From a virus: a stretch of 49,379 nt of DNA. The translations under genes and the position numbers were made by a program. The notes beneath the pieces were generated by a model, which had not been told where the DNA came from, searched no databases, and worked only from the letters and a program-made list of their open reading frames with translations. This document shows, piece after piece, positions 7,666-16,825 of this stretch (positions are counted from its first letter, which is position 1; every line of letters begins with the position of its first letter). The DNA lies in IMG/VR virus record IMGVR_UViG_3300033064_000861, positions 1 through 49,379 of that record; one strand, 5' to 3'.

Positions 7666-9218
7666 TATAGAACCTCAAGCACCACATCTGGTTCTGCAAA
7701 AGTAAATATCTCATTTGATAGACCACTAATAGAGGCTAAACTTGGTGTTCCGCCTGTTTTAAAAAGAAAACGACACTTAGCAAACTTTACGCCTTCAACA
7801 GTTTGCAAAAGAGACTCAATGTTTTGAATTGTTAACTCTTGCCCAAAATCAACAAAGTTATAAGAGAAGTTTTCTACAATTTCTGCTTTTATAGACTTTT
7901 CAACAACTGTAGCACTAAACTCTGGTTTTCTTGTGTATTGAATATTCATTGTTACAGGAATATACACAGGCTTAAAAATACTTAAGGTTGTTCCAACAAG
8001 CATTTTATCTGCTAAAAAGTTTGTTACATCTGTTTTAAGTAGGTTCCACTCAAGAGTGGCTGTTGCTACGTTCGAAATAATTTCAATACCAGGAGTAGCA
8101 TCAAAGTCAGAAAAATCACGATAAGGAGCAATATACAAAGTTACCGCAGTAGCAGAAGTTCCAACTGCTTTTGATTTTCCACAATTTTCTACTGACAAGG
8201 CTAGGTTTTCAAAGTCATCTAAAGTTACTGCCCTATTTTGAGTACGTAAAAACAAAGGAGCAGCAAAACGAATAGCGTCATTTGATTCTGGCTCATTACC
8301 ACCAATAGCACCTTTTGTATTAAGAACATCTATTACACCGTTTAACGCAGAAACTTGTGTTTGCGAAAGTCCAGGAACTCGAGCAATGTCAATTAAAGTA
8401 CCGCTTGGAATATTTCCTGAAATACCCCCACCTACAATAAACTTTGCTCTAATTGCTGACTGGTATGTAGGTATTGCTCCTGAAACACCGTCTCCAAACA
8501 GTACAATTACTTCGTTATCTGAAGTTAGGCGTGTTGTAAAAACAGCATCGTTTGCACTGTAGTCAATTAGGTGGCTTACTCTTTCCCATTTTTTCCAAGC
8601 AGTTCCGCCTTGAACGTATATCTCTACACTGTCGGTAACAACTGGAAACTCTTCTACAATAAATGCTTGGGATGGCTCAGCATCAGATGTTCCCAAAAGA
8701 ACACCGTAAACGTCATTTGCTTCAATCGTATTTAATAGACCTTGATAAGCCAAAACTGTTGCTTCACCACGTGCTTGATTAGCAAATGCAGGAACAACAA
8801 GGCTATCTGTGGTTGTAAAGATAATCGTTTCTACAGTGTCATTAGAAATAACTTCACCAGATATTCGTGTTTCTGCTGGAATAGTGACAGCAGAAGCAGA
8901 GTTATTATAGAAAGTTACGTCAACTGAAGCATTTTTATACCCAGAAGGAATGTATCCGTAAGTTTCTGCAATTGCTAAAATACTTTCGCGTTGAGTTGCC
9001 GTTGATAAAAAAGATTCATTGGCAATACGGTCAATGTAGTAGTTTGCAATATCCCCAAGTTGTGCAAATGCTTCGGCTAAAACTACGCCAAAGTCACTGT
9101 TGTCGGCCCCATTCCACTCAGGAATTCGTTCTTTAATGCGAGCAACCAACTCTTCACGGAGGGCTTCGTAGTCTCTACTCGTGTAGTCAATCGTTACTGG
9201 GATTTCATTAATTGCCAT
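7665..9218 (-). CDS. Baseplate wedge protein, baseplate J family (gp6-like)
   Basis: A 517-residue protein with the hallmarks of baseplate J: IDYTSRDYEALREELVARI at the N-terminus, then DFGVVLAEAFAQLGDIANYY, FLSTATQRESI, and the C-terminal region with TLDDFENLALSVENCGK and YIPVTMNIQYT. The length is usual for gp6/J-like proteins of contractile phages. It forms the ring of wedges around the hub and drives the baseplate change that triggers sheath contraction. It overlaps its neighbours on both sides by one base. Confidence 0.9.
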   Translation of the reverse strand: MAINEIPVTIDYTSRDYEALREELVARIKERIPEWNGADNSDFGVVLAEAFAQLGDIANYYIDRIANESFLSTATQRESILAIAETYGYIPSGYKNASVDVTFYNNSASAVTIPAETRISGEVISNDTVETIIFTTTDSLVVPAFANQARGEATVLAYQGLLNTIEANDVYGVLLGTSDAEPSQAFIVEEFPVVTDSVEIYVQGGTAWKKWERVSHLIDYSANDAVFTTRLTSDNEVIVLFGDGVSGAIPTYQSAIRAKFIVGGGISGNIPSGTLIDIARVPGLSQTQVSALNGVIDVLNTKGAIGGNEPESNDAIRFAAPLFLRTQNRAVTLDDFENLALSVENCGKSKAVGTSATAVTLYIAPYRDFSDFDATPGIEIISNVATATLEWNLLKTDVTNFLADKMLVGTTLSIFKPVYIPVTMNIQYTRKPEFSATVVEKSIKAEIVENFSYNFVDFGQELTIQNIESLLQTVEGVKFAKCRFLFKTGGTPSLASISGLSNEIFTFAEPDVVLEVL

Positions 9219-9622
9219 TAGATGTTCTCCTGATACTGAGGTTGGTTGTTGCCAATACTGACAAGAGCAATGACAGTAGTTTCTACCTTATCGTTTGGTA
9301 ATGAATAGGTAATTATAACTTTAAGAGACCCATTTGCATCGTCGTGCTCAAAAGAAGTTTCTAAAAGGGCTAACAAAGGAAGGAATGTTATAAAAGCCTG
9401 TTGAATCTCAGACTCCATATCCCCTTGGATACCGCTTAGTCCGTTCATCCATTGGTTAGCAATCTTTGTTCCAAAATTTGGGCGATTAACTCTTTCACCA
9501 AACATAGTGCCAATTACAGAGGTAATTCTGTCAGCCCAAATTTTGCTAGGGTCCACAGTACTTGCAATATTACCATAACTATCTAAGCGCATTGGAAAAC
9601 TTATTGCAGTTTCGTAAGCCAT
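9218..9622 (-). CDS. Baseplate wedge protein, gp25/gpW-like
   Basis: A 134-residue protein of the GPW/gp25 family: FPMRLDSYGNIASTVDPSKIWADRI, with a short break, then LFGERVNRPNFG-type motif (here MFGERVNRPNFGTKI) and IQQAFITFLPLL. The start at 9622 (MAYETA) is preferred because GGAG lies six bases before it. An ATG four codons upstream (9634) has no spacing for a ribosome binding site. gp25 nucleates sheath assembly at the baseplate. The order gp25-J-fibre is canonical. Confidence 0.88.
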   Translation of the reverse strand: MAYETAISFPMRLDSYGNIASTVDPSKIWADRITSVIGTMFGERVNRPNFGTKIANQWMNGLSGIQGDMESEIQQAFITFLPLLALLETSFEHDDANGSLKVIITYSLPNDKVETTVIALVSIGNNQPQYQENI

Positions 9623-9624
9623 TG

Positions 9625-10872
9625 TTAACTCCATCTCCCAGTTGAGGTAGTTGCTTTTCCATTAGTAAACAGAATTGTTGGTTTTTTATAAGAAGGTTTC
9701 TTTTTTGTTGCGGATTGGTTTTTTAATTTAGCCTGTATGTTTACACTTGGCGAATCAGCCTGTGAATTGGTTTGAGCCTTTGGCCTAAAATTTTGGTCTT
9801 TACCATCACTAAGTAGAGTTCCTTTGCATTGATACACGCCATTAACATTTATGTAGTGTGTAACTTTTTGCACTAACCAATAACCATCTGCATCCCCCAT
9901 TATTCCCCTAACTTCTACTAAAGAATTCGGAAGTATTCTTGGGTCACCCTGGCTTTTAAAATTGGCAGGGAGATTAAATCTTGCTTTAGCAGCCTTTGCT
10001 TTAGCACTAGATTGGGAAACTTCTGCGGTATTAGAAACCACCTTAGTTAACTCTTGGTTAAAAATAGGGTCAGGTTTAGACTTTCTGACTTGTTGTTTAT
10101 TTTTTGGAGATTCCGTACTTGTAAAAGACAACGCCTTAATTGGGTCAACACCTCTAGTAATTTTAAAAGAGTTGTTAGGCAAATCAGGGCTTTCTAAGTA
10201 TTCTCCGTATAACGGAGTAAATTTATCAAGTGTTTGTTCTTCAAAACTAGAAAATTTTGGCATAAAGGTTTGCTCTTGGTACAAAATAGGCATACCACCA
10301 ATTGATTCTGAAACAATTTCGTCTATTGTTCTAAAAAGAAGGGTTTTTTCTTTTATAGCAATAGTGTAGCCACTGTCTTCGGCTAACCTCTGTAAGAACT
10401 CCCAATCACTTTCTCCTTGTTGTGTGATTTGAGAGTACCTAACGGGATGACCACTAACTACTGCTTTTAGACCGTTTCTTTTTGCAACGATTGAAACTAC
10501 CTCACTAATTGTTTTATTTGTTAAAACACCAGACCGTGACTGTTTCATTGGAAAGGTTAACCCCATACAAATAATCTCTACTTCTTTGCTCGATTGAACA
10601 CCGTGGGTTCTTTGAATTGCATAAACAACCCCGTAAAAAGTTCCTCGTATTTTGTTAGATGTTCTCCAATTAACAATTACTGGGGATTGAGTTTTTAGCC
10701 CTTTTAACATAACCAAATTAAAGTTGGTAAACTCTAGAGTAAGAACATCGTGAGAGTTAATTTTTTGCTCTAAAGTCATGTTGTCAGCAGAAAATCCAAA
10801 GGTTGGATAGTCAGGAAACTCTACAGAGAAAGAGTTATGTTCACGTGAGGAATACTTTTGATTAGAGGACAT
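9625..10872 (-). CDS. Baseplate hub protein, gp27/gpD-like
   Basis: A 415-residue protein. Beta-rich N-terminal half (FSVEFPDYPTFGFSADNMTL), then the hub signature SDWEFLQRLAEDSGYTIAI at about 155-173, found in gpD/gp27/VgrG-type hubs. A central basic linker (about 255-300) and a second beta domain (LPNSLVEVRGI ... YWLVQKVTHYI) follow. The last 60 residues are Lys/Ser-rich and probably disordered. It bridges the tube to the gpV-like spike base encoded two genes downstream. It overlaps the LysM-like gene by 11 bases. Confidence 0.8.
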   Translation of the reverse strand: MSSNQKYSSREHNSFSVEFPDYPTFGFSADNMTLEQKINSHDVLTLEFTNFNLVMLKGLKTQSPVIVNWRTSNKIRGTFYGVVYAIQRTHGVQSSKEVEIICMGLTFPMKQSRSGVLTNKTISEVVSIVAKRNGLKAVVSGHPVRYSQITQQGESDWEFLQRLAEDSGYTIAIKEKTLLFRTIDEIVSESIGGMPILYQEQTFMPKFSSFEEQTLDKFTPLYGEYLESPDLPNNSFKITRGVDPIKALSFTSTESPKNKQQVRKSKPDPIFNQELTKVVSNTAEVSQSSAKAKAAKARFNLPANFKSQGDPRILPNSLVEVRGIMGDADGYWLVQKVTHYINVNGVYQCKGTLLSDGKDQNFRPKAQTNSQADSPSVNIQAKLKNQSATKKKPSYKKPTILFTNGKATTSTGRWS

Positions 10873-11143
10873 GAACTGGAATCCTTAACTGTTGACCTGG
10901 AACTAGTTCAAATGGGGTATGGATGTCATCGTTATAATCCAAAATAACCCACCAAAGACGAGAGTCACCTAAAAACCTACTTGCCAACATATCTAATCTG
11001 TCACCATCTACCCAAGAGTAATAAAACACGCCAGAAACATTATTAGGAAAAACACGGTAAACACCAACCTCAAAACTTGTTTTGACGGGGTGGTAGCCTT
11101 TTAGTAAAAGACCATCAACGTATCTGCTTGATAGAGGAATCAT
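10862..11143 (-). CDS. LysM-like baseplate protein (gpX/gp53-like, 93 aa)
   Basis: A 93-residue protein whose second half is LysM-like: DRLDMLASRFLGDSRLWWVILDYN, a short break, then PGQQLRIPVHVL. This matches the tail protein X and gp53-type LysM proteins that clamp hub, wedge and tube in contractile tails. It starts two bases after the tube-initiator gene and overlaps the hub gene. The LysM fold here is structural, and peptidoglycan binding is not required. Confidence 0.8.
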   Translation of the reverse strand: MIPLSSRYVDGLLLKGYHPVKTSFEVGVYRVFPNNVSGVFYYSWVDGDRLDMLASRFLGDSRLWWVILDYNDDIHTPFELVPGQQLRIPVHVL

Positions 11144-11145
11144 CT

Positions 11146-12471
11146 TTAGTCCTTAACCATTGCATCATGAAATCTTGCCATTGTCAGAACAACAGTAGTT
11201 AGTGTTGGAACCATATTTTCAGTGAACTGCACATGGTTAACACTAATGTTTGTTACTCTGGCTAAGTACCGTAGTTTTCTTCCCATGTGAACTTCAACTG
11301 CTATACCGTTTAACCAACCAACGTCTCCAGTCGTTACTCCACGTAGGGGGCTTTTGTATCCGCCCATCTCACCATTTATGGCTTTAAATAGAAAATCTAA
11401 GTCATACATCGTGCCAAAATCTTTAATTAACTTACGGTCTGCTGCTGAAACTACTTCTGGGTAATACTCTAAAGACTTTACATCAGAATTAACAGGTGCG
11501 TTATTACTTGGCTGTTGAATAGCAAAAGTTGCTAATGCATTCATATCTTCAATTCTATTTAAATAAAGAGTAATTGAAATTGCACTACTAGAAGCAGGAG
11601 TAGTTATCATGTTTGTTTTGTCTTTTCCAGATTCAATAAGTTCTGGAGAAATGCCTGATATAGACCCGTAAGACTGTGTTACAAACTGAGGGTTATAGTG
11701 AAACCTAAAACCAAAAGGTACTTTGTATCCACCAACTAATGATTGAGATTTAGAGTTATCTTTTGAATCAAAGGCTGCATCAATTGCTCTCTTATTTGGA
11801 ACAATAAACCCTCTATTAGTATCTCCATCCCCAAAAGTACTTAAAGTATCAATTAAACTAGCAGCACTTTTTGGTATTGCTCCTCGAGCAACTAAAGAGT
11901 TAGTTGGGTGAGTTTTTGTTCTAAAGTATGCTGATTTGACCATTGGAGCATTAAACCTAGTTGCAGCAGGTGGTGCTTGGTCACCAGGTGCTTTAGTATT
12001 TTTATTTCCGCCAGTAGTGGCTTTTGCTTTTTTAGCATCTGCTAATGCTTTTTGTACGCGAGCACGACCCTCTAGAATGTAGTTTTCTGAGGCAGTTCTA
12101 CCTGTAGTTATTACAAGTAATTCATCTTTTTTCTTTCCGATGTTAGCGTCTATTTTAGAAATTTCATTAACAGTACTAGTGTAACTATTTTTGGCTGATG
12201 AAATGATTGCAGCACTAAATCCGCTAATAACAGCATTGTTATACATGTTTTGATAGTAAGTTCGTAATGCTGACTGTCGTTTTTTCTCGGCTTCAAGCAG
12301 TTCAATCTGTTTTTTAACGCCTTTGAGTGAGTTTGCTTTATTCTTCGCTGCTTCGGCTTGTTTAGCAGCAAGTTTGGCTTTGTCTTGCTCTGCTCTAGCA
12401 GCAGTAAGGCCAGCAGCCAAATCACGTTCTGCTTTTGCTTTAAGGCCAGGTGTGGTTACTGGTTTCGTCAT
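11146..12471 (-). CDS. Tube initiator/baseplate-tube adaptor (CIS tube protein type)
   Basis: A 441-residue protein. Residues 5-150 are an Ala/Lys-rich coiled coil (AERDLAAGLTAARAEQDKAKL and similar). A disordered stretch follows (about 150-175), then a beta domain with PFGFRFHYNPQ at 252-262, the signature region of contractile-injection-system tube proteins and LysM-associated adaptors. The C-terminus (VHMGRKLRYLARVTNISVNHVQF) agrees. The expected role is to cap the baseplate hub and start tube polymerisation (T4 gp48/gp54 analogue). The long N-terminal coiled coil is unusual for this family. It overlaps the tape measure gene as ATGA. Confidence 0.7.
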   Translation of the reverse strand: MTKPVTTPGLKAKAERDLAAGLTAARAEQDKAKLAAKQAEAAKNKANSLKGVKKQIELLEAEKKRQSALRTYYQNMYNNAVISGFSAAIISSAKNSYTSTVNEISKIDANIGKKKDELLVITTGRTASENYILEGRARVQKALADAKKAKATTGGNKNTKAPGDQAPPAATRFNAPMVKSAYFRTKTHPTNSLVARGAIPKSAASLIDTLSTFGDGDTNRGFIVPNKRAIDAAFDSKDNSKSQSLVGGYKVPFGFRFHYNPQFVTQSYGSISGISPELIESGKDKTNMITTPASSSAISITLYLNRIEDMNALATFAIQQPSNNAPVNSDVKSLEYYPEVVSAADRKLIKDFGTMYDLDFLFKAINGEMGGYKSPLRGVTTGDVGWLNGIAVEVHMGRKLRYLARVTNISVNHVQFTENMVPTLTTVVLTMARFHDAMVKD

Positions 12472-15203
12472 TTCCCGCCTACCAATCTAAGTAAATTTTC
12501 TTTTTCAAGTTGTGTTTTAACAATCTCGACAAGGTTCATGGCCTCGGCATAAGATGCTTGTTGGACACTCACATTAATTGTTATAGAAGGAGAGACGTTT
12601 ATTCCTGAAGATGAGGAGAGGGTTGCCACTGATGGAGACCCGCCACCTTGGAACTTGTAAGGATTTTTTCCTGTTTTACCAGTCATCCATGCAGAGTTAT
12701 TTATTGCTCCTAAAATAGAGTCTGTTGAAGCACCTGATTTTAAAGCATCTACAATTGCTGTGTAGCCACGGTCACCAGCATTTTTACCAGTCAATGTTCC
12801 AATAGTTGCTGCGTAGCCTTCTTCCCAAGACTTGTATCGTTTTACTCCCACACTATTCATAGACTCACTGTTACCCATGTCTAACGTAGTATTTAAAGGG
12901 TTATAGTTTGCAGAGTTTTTCCAGTGTCCACCTTCATGACGCATCCAAGTAGTTAAAGCGTTTACGGAGGCATCATTAACTGGAGCACCCATTTTTTGAA
13001 GAAGTCCAGTAGCCCATTCTTTTTCACTACCAGTTCCAAGGATTACCTTTGAACCACCGCTTCCACTGCTACTACTAGCACTACCCAAAAGTTCAGCAGG
13101 AAGATTTCCTATGCCACCACTTAGTAGGTCCTGTAAAGATTTAGAACCAATCATAGAAGATAACTGTTGTCCGTTAGTTGAAGTTGCATTATTGCCACTT
13201 GCACCTAAAACTCCCGCTAAACCAGAACCACCTGCTTTGCCTAATTCTTCAGGATTTACAGGGTTATTTTTTCCTTTGCGTACTTCATAGTGCAAGTGAG
13301 GACCAGTAACTTTTCCAGTCTCACCGCTTTTTGCAATTAGTTGTCCTTGTGTAACAGTCTCGCCAACTTTAACCATTACCTCAGATAAATGTCCGTACAA
13401 AGTTTGATAACCATTTCCGTGGTCAATTTCTACGGTTTTACCGTAATCTGAACCAGGACTTGTGTTAATAACTACTCCACCTAATGATGCATGAACAGGT
13501 GTTCCAACTGCACATGGATAATCTTGACCTGTGTGACTTCCACCAGACCATAAACTTCCTGTAGCACCGTAAGGTGTTCCTACACCTCCATTAGTAATTG
13601 GTGAAGAAGGGGATGCACTTCCTCCACCCATGCTACCAAAAGACGCACCAAATCCTGGAGTACCACCACCAGAACCAAAGAAACCACCGAGGCCACCAAT
13701 GAGTCCACCAATAACAGCACCAATACCCGTTCCAAGAACTGGAACAACACTGCCAATTCCTGCACCAACTAAAGCACCAGTGCCAGCACCTGCTGCAACT
13801 GAACCAACACGAGTAGTTCCTTGACTTACGCCTAGTTTATTTCCTAGTGCTTTTCCACCCTTACCTGTTAAATACCCTAAACCACCTGCTGCAACTACTA
13901 CTCCTGCACTTGCTGCACCTGCTGCCATTGCACTACCTGCAGCCACTGCACCACCTGCTGCAGCACCACCTGCAGCAGCCATTACTGCACCACCAGCCAT
14001 CATTGCAATAATTGTTTGTACGCCAGCAAGAATTCCTCCTACGGCAATTCCGATTCCTGCACCTGCACGTGATTCACCCATACCGCCTAAAAATCCAGAG
14101 GCTTTTCCTGCAACACTAGCCATATTTTCTAAAGCGGGATTAACGGTATTAACAATTAAATCTGCTGCTGATTTAAAGCCTGCTAAAACAGGTTCTGTGT
14201 ACGCATTTAAAACAGATGTGTCGGAGGTATTAATACGTAGTTTGTCTACGTTTGGGTTTTGTCCATAACCTAATTTTGATAAATCAGTTTGCTTTCCTTG
14301 CACCCTATCGCGGGAATACTGCATAAATAAATCTCTTTGGTCTGCTGACATTCCTAAATCAGTAGCAGTTTTTCCAAAGTTACCTGCTTGAAAACTGTTG
14401 TTTAATTCTTCTAAAGTCATCTTGCCTTGGCCTTGAGTCAAACGTCCATATAGTTGACCCATAATTTCATCTTGACCTCGAGCCTTACCTGTTTTACTAT
14501 CGTAAGTGCTGATACCAAGGTTGTATAACTTGGATGAAAAATCTCCTTGAGTAAACCCAGACATTGCAACCATAGCATTTTCATTTGCCATGTTCATGTA
14601 ACGTGCAGCACCACCAACATCTCCAACTAAAGCGTTGTATTGAGCACTACCTGGTGTAATACCTCTTGATGCAGCAATACCCGCAATGTTTGAAGAAGAA
14701 AGAGTGCTAGAAACACCACCTGCTAAACCGCCAAAAGTTGCATTCATTATGCTTCTGCGATTCATATTAGAACCGAGAGAGGCTCCATAATAGTTGGCAG
14801 CACTTGCTCCAACTTCGGCAACTCCTGGAACTGCAGCCATTACTCCAGCAGCAATACCAAAGGTTGCTTGTGCAACGCCTTGTGCAACTCCTAGTGCTTT
14901 TGCTCCACGAGTAGGGCTTAAACCATAGCGAGTAGCCTCCATACCTTCTCGCATGGCAATTTCTGCAGTGCTGTTTACTGTTTCTTGCCCACCAAAGGTT
15001 GCTTTGCCCATGTGAGGCATTTGGCTATTGTTACCAGAACCAATATGACGGTCACCACCACCCTTGGCAGATTTTGCTTTTCCAGCAACTCCACCCATAG
15101 AACCTTCAAGGCGTTTAGTAATTTGTTCAGCAGAGGTCAGGCTTTTGACAATGCTGGATAACAATTCGTCAGTTTGTTTTAACGAATCATTTAATTCTGC
15201 CAC
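12468..15203 (-). CDS. Tape measure protein with M23 peptidase and lysozyme-like domains
   Basis: A 911-residue protein with a GTG start six bases after AAGGAG. The N-terminus is a short coiled coil (5-35). Residues 100-510 are Ala/Gly-rich helices, with hydrophobic membrane-like stretches at about 380-445 and 465-510. An M23 metallopeptidase domain spans about 545-655: H557-x3-D561, H605 and the H636-L-H638 pair are all present, so it should be active on peptide cross-bridges. Residues about 725-850 look like a transglycosylase/glucosaminidase-type domain, with E757 in RHEGGH as the candidate catalytic acid. It sets tail length and probably opens the wall during injection. Confidence 0.85.
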   Translation of the reverse strand: MAELNDSLKQTDELLSSIVKSLTSAEQITKRLEGSMGGVAGKAKSAKGGGDRHIGSGNNSQMPHMGKATFGGQETVNSTAEIAMREGMEATRYGLSPTRGAKALGVAQGVAQATFGIAAGVMAAVPGVAEVGASAANYYGASLGSNMNRRSIMNATFGGLAGGVSSTLSSSNIAGIAASRGITPGSAQYNALVGDVGGAARYMNMANENAMVAMSGFTQGDFSSKLYNLGISTYDSKTGKARGQDEIMGQLYGRLTQGQGKMTLEELNNSFQAGNFGKTATDLGMSADQRDLFMQYSRDRVQGKQTDLSKLGYGQNPNVDKLRINTSDTSVLNAYTEPVLAGFKSAADLIVNTVNPALENMASVAGKASGFLGGMGESRAGAGIGIAVGGILAGVQTIIAMMAGGAVMAAAGGAAAGGAVAAGSAMAAGAASAGVVVAAGGLGYLTGKGGKALGNKLGVSQGTTRVGSVAAGAGTGALVGAGIGSVVPVLGTGIGAVIGGLIGGLGGFFGSGGGTPGFGASFGSMGGGSASPSSPITNGGVGTPYGATGSLWSGGSHTGQDYPCAVGTPVHASLGGVVINTSPGSDYGKTVEIDHGNGYQTLYGHLSEVMVKVGETVTQGQLIAKSGETGKVTGPHLHYEVRKGKNNPVNPEELGKAGGSGLAGVLGASGNNATSTNGQQLSSMIGSKSLQDLLSGGIGNLPAELLGSASSSSGSGGSKVILGTGSEKEWATGLLQKMGAPVNDASVNALTTWMRHEGGHWKNSANYNPLNTTLDMGNSESMNSVGVKRYKSWEEGYAATIGTLTGKNAGDRGYTAIVDALKSGASTDSILGAINNSAWMTGKTGKNPYKFQGGGSPSVATLSSSSGINVSPSITINVSVQQASYAEAMNLVEIVKTQLEKENLLRLVGGK

Positions 15204-15212
15204 GTCAACTCC

Positions 15213-15329
15213 TTAGTAACCTTCTTTAGCAAGTGCTAACCAATTTTTTCGTTCTCTTACTGAAAGTTCTTTTATCTCAGTTAAGGTCCAACCTTGATGC
15301 CTTTCCGACAGTGCTAACCATTCAGCCAT
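15213..15329 (-). CDS. Second tail assembly chaperone frame (38 aa; likely made by +1 frameshift)
   Basis: This frame sits between the chaperone and the tape measure gene, where lambda gpT-type extensions lie. From its ATG it codes MAEWLALSERHQGWTLTEIK and on to RKNWLALAKEGY, 38 residues with the 'EWL.LS...WTL.EIK.LS.RER..W' character of such extensions. The ATG at 15329 has no ribosome binding site. The same frame stays open upstream to 15374, past the chaperone stop, so a +1 shift at TTT TAA would fuse it to the chaperone (268 + 46 = 314 residues). Reinitiation is the alternative. Confidence 0.6.
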   Translation of the reverse strand: MAEWLALSERHQGWTLTEIKELSVRERKNWLALAKEGY

Positions 15330-15350
15330 CAAAATCGGATAATGCGATAC

Positions 15351-15357
15351 TTTAAAA
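15351..15357 (-). other. Candidate +1 frameshift site (TTT TAA A)
   Basis: The chaperone gene ends CGC TTT TAA A. A phenylalanine tRNA on TTT can slip one base forward onto TTT again because four Ts are in a row, placing AAA in the decoding site instead of the stop. The +1 frame is blocked by a TAG only eight codons upstream, so any shift must happen in this short window, and the TTT TAA pair is its most slippery point. The logic resembles RF2-type shifting at a sense-stop pair. I see no obvious internal Shine-Dalgarno stimulator. Confidence 0.45.
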
Positions 15358-16158
15358 GCGAAACAATATCCCTAAATTAATAGGAGTATTTACCTCACCT
15401 TCGCAGTCAGGACAAGGAACTGAAATATCTTCAAAAACTGGTCCAATTGCGTGTTTGTTAATTGCTTCGCCAATTAAGCGTCTGTCACTAATACCTAAAT
15501 TTTGAATCTGTCCCTTACCAATAACAGGACGACCATTAATCTTAAGTATGCAGTTTTCAAGAAGAAGAGTTGTTAACTCGGACATAGTTTTATCGGAGTT
15601 ATTTACCAATTCTTTTTGACAATATCCTGTAGGTAGTGACACCACTACTTCTCCACACTTAGCATTTACTATAAAAGTAGGCTCATCTACTAGAGTTCTT
15701 ACCTTTATGTCTTCGTTTATATCGATTGTAACTGGCTTAAAGGCATTGCATCCGCCACAAAAACCCTGTAGTTCTGGGGTATTACCAAAGGTTGCTTTGT
15801 AAATACCTAACATCACAGCGTCTCTGTCGCCAGCCAACATAGCATCTAGTGCATCATCGGTTGCAACTTCTTTTCCAATTTTTACAGTTCCACGGCTTAA
15901 TACTTGTAGAAGAGCCTTTCCAAGATTCTGTGCTCTTGCGATTGACTCTTCATCTTTTCCAGTTAATTCACGAACCTCAACTGTTGTCACGCTCTCCCCA
16001 GCAGCATTTGTATATCCGCCAGGGAGAGTAACGTGAACATCAGAGGGAGGAGTAACTACAACTGACTCTTTTTCTTTTTCAGGTTCTGCCATCGCTTGTG
16101 CAACCATCTGGTTAACAAGGTCTGGATTTTCGGATGCTTTTACGGTTTGAGTAGACAT
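15352..16158 (-). CDS. Tail assembly chaperone-like protein (268 aa)
   Basis: A 268-residue protein between the tube and tape measure genes, the standard position of the tail assembly chaperone. Residues 40-130 form a helical domain (VEVRELTGKDEESIARAQNL). A zinc-ribbon-like set follows: C134-x2-C137 and C249-x2-C252, with further Cys at 168 and 180. T4 gp26-type baseplate/chaperone proteins share this look. It probably coats the nascent tape measure. Its stop is part of a likely frameshift site giving a longer minor form. Confidence 0.65.
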   Translation of the reverse strand: MSTQTVKASENPDLVNQMVAQAMAEPEKEKESVVVTPPSDVHVTLPGGYTNAAGESVTTVEVRELTGKDEESIARAQNLGKALLQVLSRGTVKIGKEVATDDALDAMLAGDRDAVMLGIYKATFGNTPELQGFCGGCNAFKPVTIDINEDIKVRTLVDEPTFIVNAKCGEVVVSLPTGYCQKELVNNSDKTMSELTTLLLENCILKINGRPVIGKGQIQNLGISDRRLIGEAINKHAIGPVFEDISVPCPDCEGEVNTPINLGILFRF

Positions 16159-16181
16159 ATTATTTTCCTTTAGTTAGTTAG

Positions 16182-16805
16182 TTACGCTGTTGCTACCTGT
16201 TGGTCAACTGCGGGTGCAGAGACAAACTTCTTAGTAGCATCAAATGAAGAGAATGATGTATCAAATCCTTCGTGAACAAGTGTCATTTGTTCAACAAGGA
16301 GTGAGTTATCTCCAGCATTAAGGTCTGAGTAAGCAAGTGCTGTAGGCCAGCAATTGTAGAACTTAAACCTCATTGCAGTTTGTTCTTGTGTGCCTGCTGC
16401 AAGAGTCTCTTGTGCGATTGGATGTGGAAGAACAGAAATCTCAATATCGCAACGGAAGTTTTGATTGATAGTTCTGTTTCCACCATTTTGAACTGTGTAG
16501 AACATGTTCTTCATCCAGTTCCAGCCTTGCTTATTTCCGATTAGTACGCCTCTTTGAAGAGTAACTGGTTGGAAAGAAGTTTGACCAGGAATCTGGTGAA
16601 CAGTTGTATTGTAGCCACCTTCACGATAAGGAATAGAGTCTGTGGTTACAGCCATTCCCGAAACTGAAGTAAAGCCCATAGTTGCTGTTGATAACTCAGT
16701 CAGATTTGTGTCGTTTGAGTTTAGCGGGTAAAAATTAACCAAAAACCTAAAGTTTCTGATTGGGTCAGTCGCAAGACTAGACCTGTTTTTATCTACAAAT
16801 GCCAT
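16182..16805 (-). CDS. Tail tube protein, T4 gp19-like
   Basis: A 207-residue protein directly downstream of the sheath gene. It has the tube-family signatures: DPIRNFRFLVNF near the N-terminus, SVSGMAVTTDSIPYREGG, then QPVTLQRGVLIG. The length is typical. It polymerises around the tape measure to form the inner tube through which DNA passes. Confidence 0.88.
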   Translation of the reverse strand: MAFVDKNRSSLATDPIRNFRFLVNFYPLNSNDTNLTELSTATMGFTSVSGMAVTTDSIPYREGGYNTTVHQIPGQTSFQPVTLQRGVLIGNKQGWNWMKNMFYTVQNGGNRTINQNFRCDIEISVLPHPIAQETLAAGTQEQTAMRFKFYNCWPTALAYSDLNAGDNSLLVEQMTLVHEGFDTSFSSFDATKKFVSAPAVDQQVATA

Positions 16806-16825
16806 TTTTAGTTAGGCTCCTTTTC

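Noticed and set aside
9623-9634. Upstream ATG for the gp25-like gene
   Set aside because: The GGGAG touches this ATG with no spacing, while the next ATG (9622) has GGAG six bases upstream and gives the usual family N-terminus.
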